The translations under genes and the position numbers were made by a program. Shown here in pieces: positions 21,480-30,000 of a stretch of DNA of 30,000 bases. The stretch lies in contig NW_005434637.1 of assembly GCF_000315625.1 (NCBI RefSeq), positions 188,054 through 218,053 on the forward strand, written 5' to 3'. A model generated the notes under the pieces. The model was not told the origin of the DNA. It did not search any database and worked only from the letters and a program-made list of their open reading frames with translations. Source of the DNA: Guillardia theta CCMP2712. Its lineage: Eukaryota > Cryptophyceae > Pyrenomonadales > Geminigeraceae. Within the stretch, counting starts at the first letter, position 1. Every line of letters starts with the position of its first letter.

Positions 21480-22030
21480 GTGCAATGATGCAAGAGGGGG
21501 GAGTGGGGTAGGGGTTAGTTGTGTAAGGGTCTGCAATTTGGGTTTATCTCAATCAAAGGGGTTCGGAAATCCACTACCTCATTTTCTCTCCCATTTAAAG
21601 GGTACTTGAAGGGGAATAAATGGGGTACTTTATGAAAGGTAGGGGTCTGAATGTAGTTGAAGGGGTCCCTACCTCGGATGCGGAGGTACACATTTCCTGG
21701 AGCTAAGTCATAGTCAAGTCCGGATATGAGAAGATCCGTGGCGGGAGGGGTACAGGCTGGGAGTATGTACCCCGAGAGGTAGGGTGGTGTATTTGCCTGT
21801 TTTGCTGGTAGGGGATTGCCTTTCATTCATTCGAAAGAGATTCAATGAATATGAGCATTGATAAGCAGTAGCCCTTCCTAGAATCGAAATCCTTCCACCC
21901 TACCCCCTGAATAGGCCTGATTAAATACCTCCAGTGTCAAATAACCCTACCCGGAATATATCCATGAAAATGTCTAAATACCACCGGTACTCATAAGCTA
22001 CCTCGATTCCTCCACTTGGTGTTAAACCCC
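21480..22030. repeat. Spacer with closely spaced GGGGTA / TACCCC words
   Basis: GGGG runs occur at about 21600, 21611, 21622, 21640 and 21662, and ACCCC words continue to 22030 on the other strand. The motif AAAGTACCCC is shared (in reverse) with 5950-5960. The 103-codon minus frame at 21515-21826 reads Pro-rich and may only reflect the repeat. Confidence 0.4.
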
Positions 22031-22404
22031 TTGGCCTTTTGGACATGAGGTCCAAGATAGAAAACTCGCAACGGTTCGATAAAGTATCCGAAGTCAAGAT
22101 GGAGGGGTCCCTGAAACAAGGGAATTGGACGGGTAGAAGGGACCGTGTTCAAATATCTAATAGATCGCATCTTTCGGCAATAAAACTAATATTAGCTGGT
22201 TTTTGGTCGGAGGTGGGGGGTGAAGCACTATGTGGAAAAATATTAGACTTTCAATTGGGAAATCTGCTCTCCTGACCCCACCACTGCTTCACCACCTTGA
22301 CCGAATATCGGAACCTTTCGCACCTTAGCGAAGGCCTGCCTCACGTGATACCGGCAAGGCAGGCAAACGTCCCGCTGCTGCACCCGGAGGCCAACAGGCA
22401 GATG

Positions 22405-22434
22405 CCTCGTACTGATTTTTACTTAACTTTGAGT
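22405..22434 (-). repeat. Dispersed repeat, minus-strand copy
   Basis: On the minus strand the sequence reads ACTCAAAGTTAAGT then AAAAATCAGTACGAGG, matching the copy at 20317 except for one missing T and small changes. A short GGCCGG stretch lies 30 bp away at 22464. Confidence 0.8.
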
Positions 22435-22701
22435 AAAGAGAATGCCGACTGGCAACTGTAAACCCGGCCGGCCCGGAGGGCCAAATCTTGACTTCTCCGG
22501 TGAACACTGAGAAACCGTTACTGTGTGCTCCGATACCGTTACGTGTCGAGTGACCTTTGGCGACAGCAATGCAGGTTGGTGAAAGGAGGGAGCGGAGCTG
22601 AAAGTGTGTGGTTGGGGGGTGATGGTGTGAACAAGGAGACGATTCAGAAAGGGTAGGGACGTTGAAGTTGGTCACAACGAATTGTTAGAATGAAAGAGTG
22701 A

Positions 22702-24298
22702 ATGTTAACCTCAGGTTTGATCGAGTGGCATCCAAGACTGTCCGACATGCCGCCAGCCCAGGAGAAGCAGGTTAAACTTCTGGTCAGCTTTCTCTTTGCT
22801 TCGGTGTTTCTCGCAATAGGATCTATTCTTGTTATTACTGGGAAATCCGATTCTTCCTCGTTACTTGAGCTCGATGGCATCCCCCTCGACAAGAATGCCC
22901 TCAGCCAACTGCAAGGCGAAACCTTGGGAGCTTCTGGAAACTCTTTGAGCTTGGTGGAGTCTCATTTGTCTGCAAAGCGGATCAACAAGCTGCTTCAAGC
23001 GCATGAAAGTGGACAGATTGATGGGATTCCCCTTGACTCGCATGCTATGGCAAAGCTCAATGGGGGAACAAGCTCAAGGCTGACCGAAACTGAATTTCAC
23101 AGACCTAAGAGGCATAGTAAGGTTGTCAGCCGTGCGCAAAAATACCTGAACCATGGAAAAGCAGCCCTTGACCAAGGAAGATGGAAGTCTGCAGTGAAGG
23201 ACTTTTCGCGCGCAAAGCGGATTTGGCGCTCTGAAGGCAACGACAAGTATCATTGGGCACAGACTTTGCAATCAGATGTGTTGAGAGCGCATCCCAGATC
23301 GAACGCCGGCTCGAAGCACTCTTCTCCCAGCAAGAGCCCTGCAATGAACAAGGCTGTCCGGGAAATCTCTTCAGGGCACGCTTTTCGAAGTCTCTACGGG
23401 CTCATGAGGGAAAGACGTTCGTCGTCTAAGAGCTCTGAAGGGGTTTCATCTGCACTCAAGGCGGCTGCCCGTGGTGTTGAACAGGCAAAGAGAGGCTACA
23501 GTGCTTCCCTTAGCACTGTCAACTCAGCCAAAACTCAGCAACTTGCACAGGTGTCCCAGAAATCTGAAGACTTCAAGATGAAGAGATTGATGAAAGAAGC
23601 TGAGCAGAGGCTAGCAAAGAAAGAGAAGCAGATTATCCAGGAGGAGTTCAAGAAGATGTACAAGCCACAAGCTACAATGAGGCAAACATCGAACACGATT
23701 ACGCTGGAGTCTCCTCCTACAGCATTGGCAGCCAATCAATATCCAGGCAACCAGTACGCAGGGAGTGGGTATGCTATCGGTGGTGATAGTGTTCAGACAG
23801 CGGTGGGATCTTCTGTACAACCGCAAGCTACATCGCTATATCAGCCCTCTTTTGTGCAGCAAAACTATCCCGTGCAACAACTGTATGATGGAACTAGCGA
23901 GCAAGAGCTTCCTCAGGCAGCGAGCGAGGTCGTTGAGGGGGGACCTGAAGAGGTCGTGGAGTCATCATACCCTCAACAGCAGCTTGCACAAGGTCCGTTC
24001 ACCCCGACGAGTCTGGCAGAGAAATCCAGTGGAAACTCACCAGGTGACTCGTAATTGTTCCAATCATGTTGGTAACACTCTTGCCAGTACCTGTAATCAA
24101 CATCAACCTTCCACAAGGGGAACGAGTCCCGCCAGGGCGATACATGATGGATGGGTCAATGGTCCAGGTGCGGCAACGATCTACCTCCTTCGTTGGCATT
24201 CATTCCTCCGTTGCTCACTCCTTCTCCAGGATCTTTCTGGGCATTGGGATTTTGTGGGAAACCTGAAACCGGTGTCTCCATCTGAAAGTGCTGTCTAA
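22702..24298 (+). CDS. Membrane-anchored protein with duplicated DGIPLD motif and TPR-like segment
   Basis: Proposed exons are 22702-24043, 24088-24167 and 24230-24298 (introns 44 and 62 nt; phases 1 and 0 agree), giving 496 residues. One hydrophobic segment lies at about 25-47 (LLVSFLFASVFLAIGSILVI). Two copies of a short motif follow: LDGIPLDKNALSQLQG at 57-72 and IDGIPLDSHAMAKLNG at 106-121. Residues 143-178 (AQKYLNHGKAALDQGRWKSA and following) look like one TPR unit. A basic coiled coil lies near 290-320 (MKEAEQRLAKKEKQIIQEEF), then a Gln/Pro/Tyr-rich acidic tail. The spliced end (ININLPQGERVPPGRYMMDG, then GHWDFVGNLKPVSPS) has more ordered character than the unspliced stop at 24054, which supports the introns. 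The family is not recognised. An alternative start is ATG at 22747 (MPPAQEK). Confidence 0.7.
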
Positions 24299-25195
24299 GA
24301 GACCAGGTCATTGTCCGCGCTACCAAACGAAGTTCGCGTTCTCATCATTGACCTGGCAGTGATCCTCTTCTACCGTCACTAAGTCTTTCTCTTCTCCCAT
24401 TCTAGTCAAGTTTTCCCATCGAACGTGGCAGTGTCCGATCGCACATGATACCGTTCACGTTTATAGTTCCCGGCATCAGTAAACCTCAGGCTCCCTCTTG
24501 TCTCAAACTAGGATCTGAACTTACCGTACGGCCCGGCCCGGCCGGGCGGCTGAGTCGTGACTGCCGGGCCGGGGGCCGGGCCCGGCACCATGATTGCCCA
24601 CAGGCTGCCGCGCAGCAGTGGCCCCCGGGCCCGGCACTGGCAGGCGGCGGTAGGCCGCCGTGCTGCCGGCCAGTAACGAGTCACGGTGACGGCAAGTGCC
24701 ACCGTGACCGATGGGGTCGGCCCGGGCCGGCTCAGCGGAACTTGAGGCGGGAACTTAGGCCCGGCCGGCGGAGCTTCCGCCTCAGTTCACAGTGCGGCCG
24801 CTGATCCGAGCCTAAAAGAGAAGCTTCTAGAAAAAGTATTGTTGTACCCCCACCCACCGAAAACCAAAATTCGATTGGGTACCCTATCTATTCTCTAGAA
24901 ACTACCCCATCTGAAGATGATATTTTCACCCCACCCACCCTGCCACTTTGCGATATCATGGCGATTAGGGCTGACCCGTTGCAATGGCGGGGGGGCGAAG
25001 CAGAGGAGATGCTTCGATGATAAGAAGAGGGGAGGAGGGAGGAGGACAAGGCACTGTTAGAAGAGAAGAGAACCTGTAGACGCTGTTTGCTTCTGTTAGC
25101 TATTCGCTCCCCACTGAGGAACGTTGGCCGGATTTTCAGACGCATTTCCTACTGCAAGGTGTCATTGACCACAAAGCACCTGCCACCTTGGTATC
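24299..25195. other. Spacer with GC island and ACCCC words
   Basis: No gene is supported. TGTCCGATCGCAC at 24432-24444 also occurs after repeat copy 1 (3451-3463). A GC island fills about 24515-24800, and ACCCC words occur at 24840-24950. The leader of the oxygenase gene begins before 25196. Confidence 0.5.
24515..24800. repeat. GC-rich island
   Basis: GGCCCGGCCCGGCCGGGCGG-type sequence and CACGGTGACGG words, like the island at 17215-17925. Frames across it are low-complexity and rejected as genes. Confidence 0.7.
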
Positions 25196-26556
25196 ATGGA
25201 GAAACTTATCTCGCCGCAGAGAAGAATGATACTGAAAGCTATCTTGGTTCTCACAATCTTTCAGTGCTGCTCGGCATTCCTAAGAACACCCCTCGATGTG
25301 ATGTCACGCAGATTTCTGAATCAGCGAACATGCGGGCATCAGGGCAAGCTCGTGATGACAGCTGTAAGAACAGAAGAAAGTGTTGTAGAAGCAACGAGGA
25401 GAACTGTTGCCTCGACCATCCGTGACGACCTGAAAGATCTAGATCAGCGACTGTATGCTGCGCCTTTCGCCTACGGCTCGAAGGTTCCAACACATGCTGA
25501 TTGCATCAACCTGTTGGATTTGGAGTTAGAGGACGGAGCAGGGCCCCACTCGAGGAGGCTGTGCGATATACTGGTGAGAGATCATTACGCAATCATCAAG
25601 CTGCCCAGGAGCAGCTCCTCGTCCCTCGATCAGATGTGGGAGACGGCGGACAAATTCTTTGGGATGGATCAAAAGGAGAAAGCGCTGGCAGGCGGGAAAA
25701 TGAGCAAGGCAGCGAACAACGTGGGTGTCATTGGATGGGGGCAAATGAGCGATGGAAACGAATTCTTGGAGATGAGGCTAACTGCTAACGGTCAAATCTT
25801 TCCGCCCTCACTGGATGATTTCATCCCCGACTTCACCAGCTCGACGAGGAGGGCGAGGGAGCTGTTGATGAGAGCTTCCAAGGCTGTCGTGGTTGCCGCA
25901 GAGAGGAAAGTGGGTCTTAGGAGAGGAGGCCTGTCGAACCTGCTGGACGATGGCAGGATGCATGCAGATGGCAGTTTGTCTTCAACTCAGCATCGGTTCT
26001 GCTTCTACAAATCCTCTTCTCAGGTGGCGTTTGAAGCACACACGGACACAACTTTCGTTACGGTGATTCCATGCTCCAAGATCCCAGGGCTAGAAGTCTT
26101 GTCTCCAGAGGAGGGATGGATTCAGCCCGAGAGCAGTAGCGGTGTGGATCAAACCTGTTCAGTGATCGTAATGCCGGGCGAAATGCTGCAAGTTCTGACC
26201 GGAGGACAGTTTCAAGCTGCCATACATCGGGTGACCCGCAGCAGCAGCAGTGAGGGTGGAAGCTCAGCTCAAGACAGAGTCAGCGCACCGCTCCTGGTGC
26301 GCGGGAGAATCTTGGTACTACCCTCGTATGCTACCAAGTTCTTTCCTCTCCCCTCCCCTCCCCTCCTCTGCTCTCCTCTCTCCTCCCCTCCTCTGCTCTC
26401 CTCTCTCCTCCCCTCCTCTCCTTTCCGGAAGTCGTCTTCCTTTCACCCTCTTCCATCCGACTTCTCTGTTGGTCCTCGTTTCCTTACGCTGTTTCACAGG
26501 AGCAGATCGACAACAAATCAATCTTGCTCGAGGCAGATACTCCGGGTACGAGGTGA
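25196..26556 (+). CDS. Predicted plastid-targeted 2-oxoglutarate/Fe(II) dioxygenase
   Basis: Proposed exons are 25196-26314 and 26500-26556 (185-nt intron, phase 0), giving 391 residues. Residues 10-27 form a signal peptide (MILKAILVLTIFQCCSA), and Phe28 begins a Ser/Thr/Arg-rich transit-like region, the layout known for plastid import in algae with red secondary plastids. The catalytic part belongs to the isopenicillin-N-synthase-like family: iron ligands His282, Asp284 (AHTDTTFVTVIP) and His344 (AAIHRV), with Arg361-X-Ser363 as the 2-oxoglutarate-binding RxS motif. Such enzymes couple 2-oxoglutarate decarboxylation to hydroxylation or desaturation of a small molecule; the substrate cannot be told. 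The C-terminal junction is the least certain part: the intron is filled with a CCTCTCCTC repeat, and further exons past 26556 are possible. The upstream start is a single clear ATG. Confidence 0.8.
26341..26425 (+). repeat. CTCTCCTCCCCTC low-complexity repeat in an intron
   Basis: Tandem TCTCCTCCCCTCC-type units inside the intron of the oxygenase gene, including two near-identical copies of a unit of about 28 bp. The tract forms a long polypyrimidine run before the acceptor. Confidence 0.85.
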
Positions 26557-26903
26557 ACTTATTGACTGCATGCTTTCCTTGAGTTGACATGGAGTAGGAG
26601 CGAGGAGGTCTACGGAGGAGGAGGAGAATATCTTCGACGAAAATTGAAGAGCCTGACGGGAACGAGCCTCTTCGACTTGCACAGTGTTCTCGTACAACCT
26701 CCACAGTTTGCACCATCGAACCGACAGGAGGAGCGGGGGAATGCTTGAGAGGCGGATGGTGTAAAGAGTCATACGAGGGATTTTCAGAAGGGAGTTAATG
26801 GTGAAAGGTGCGAGAGATGTAGGTTCCGAGGAAACAGAGACAACGACACGAAGGAAGTTCTGTAACCACTTGGTGTAGATCGGAGCGGGAAAGAAAGCAA
26901 GGA

Positions 26904-26927
26904 GTGAAGTGAAGTGAAGTGAAGTGA
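26904..26927 (+). repeat. GTGAA pentanucleotide repeat
   Basis: About five GTGAA units lie in the spacer between the oxygenase gene and the last resolved exon of the minus-strand gene. The surrounding 26557-27076 shows no gene I can support; minus-strand frames there are open but unrecognised. Confidence 0.85.
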
Positions 26928-27076
26928 ATGAAACATGTGAAAAGACATGAGCTTTAAGAGATGAAGGTAATGGTCGGAGTGGGATAATGTTGAATGTGCA
27001 CGAATGCCGCTTCATCAGGGAAAATGAGATAAGAGCTTTCTACCTTCGCTGATCTTCCCTTTCAGACCATGCGTAC

Positions 27077-29780
<2,704 letters not shown>

Positions 29781-30000
29781 ACCGAGACAAGAGCCGGAGG
29801 GAGGAGAGAATCTGCTGACCTTTCAAGCTCTGGAAAGAAGAAGAAGCGCTTTCAGTCAGAAGTAGAGACAATCAGGAAGAAGAAGAGCGAGGGGAGGAGG
29901 TGGAAGGAAAAAGGGGGGGGGGGAAGGGAACTAAGATTTCAAACTTTTGGTCTGAGAAGTTTTCTCCAAAGACGGTTTCTTTGGAACGTTTCGAATGCAG

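Noticed and set aside
22073-22085. GGTTCGATAAAGTATCC as a tRNA T-arm
   Set aside because: No matching acceptor or anticodon arms surround it.

Overview
This is a eukaryotic nuclear window. The genes are split by many small GT-AG introns (mostly 41-60 nt), transcripts end near AATAAA signals, and the spacers hold microsatellites, GC-rich islands and dispersed repeats. One gene (25196-26556) begins with a signal peptide followed directly by Phe, as in the two-part plastid presequences of algae with red-derived secondary plastids. Another gene encodes a SPATA4-type CH-domain (ciliary) protein. Together these suggest a flagellated alga with a complex red plastid. A cryptophyte such as Guillardia fits well, but that is inference from gene style, not an identification.

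Layout. At 1-900 nothing firm is seen. A five-exon coiled-coil gene lies on the minus strand (1113-3220). A repeat with a GC-rich island follows (3379-3870), then a one-exon, single-membrane-span gene (4249-4857, +) and a gene-poor, pyrimidine-rich spacer. The SPATA4-like gene (6452-8968, +) converges on a five-exon Siva-like zinc-finger gene (9059-9773, -). A poorly resolved stretch leads to a single-exon gene of unknown function (11315-11965, +) and a Lys-rich partial gene (12419-13145, +). That partial gene overlaps, tail to tail, the end of a twelve-exon ankyrin-repeat gene (13078-15037, -).

Two convergent paralogues sharing an unusual C-terminus (LQKWLN-L/I-W) occupy 15539-16744. The largest GC island (17215-17925) follows, then a 2.1-kb segment flanked by 26-bp perfect inverted repeats (18132-20259). 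After it come a single-span gene (20845-21315, -), a membrane-anchored protein with a duplicated DGIPLD motif (22702-24298, +), the predicted plastid 2-oxoglutarate/Fe(II) oxygenase (25196-26556, +), and a partly resolved multi-exon minus-strand gene (27077-29780) whose introns carry a GGA repeat and a 219-bp AGAC repeat.

The genes do not form one pathway. The most notable signals are five copies of an ACTCAAAGTTAAGTTAAA element associated with the GC islands, the LQKWLN paralogue pair, and several genes that only become visible when short introns are removed. All exon models were built by hand from splice signals and reading phase; none is backed by transcript data.
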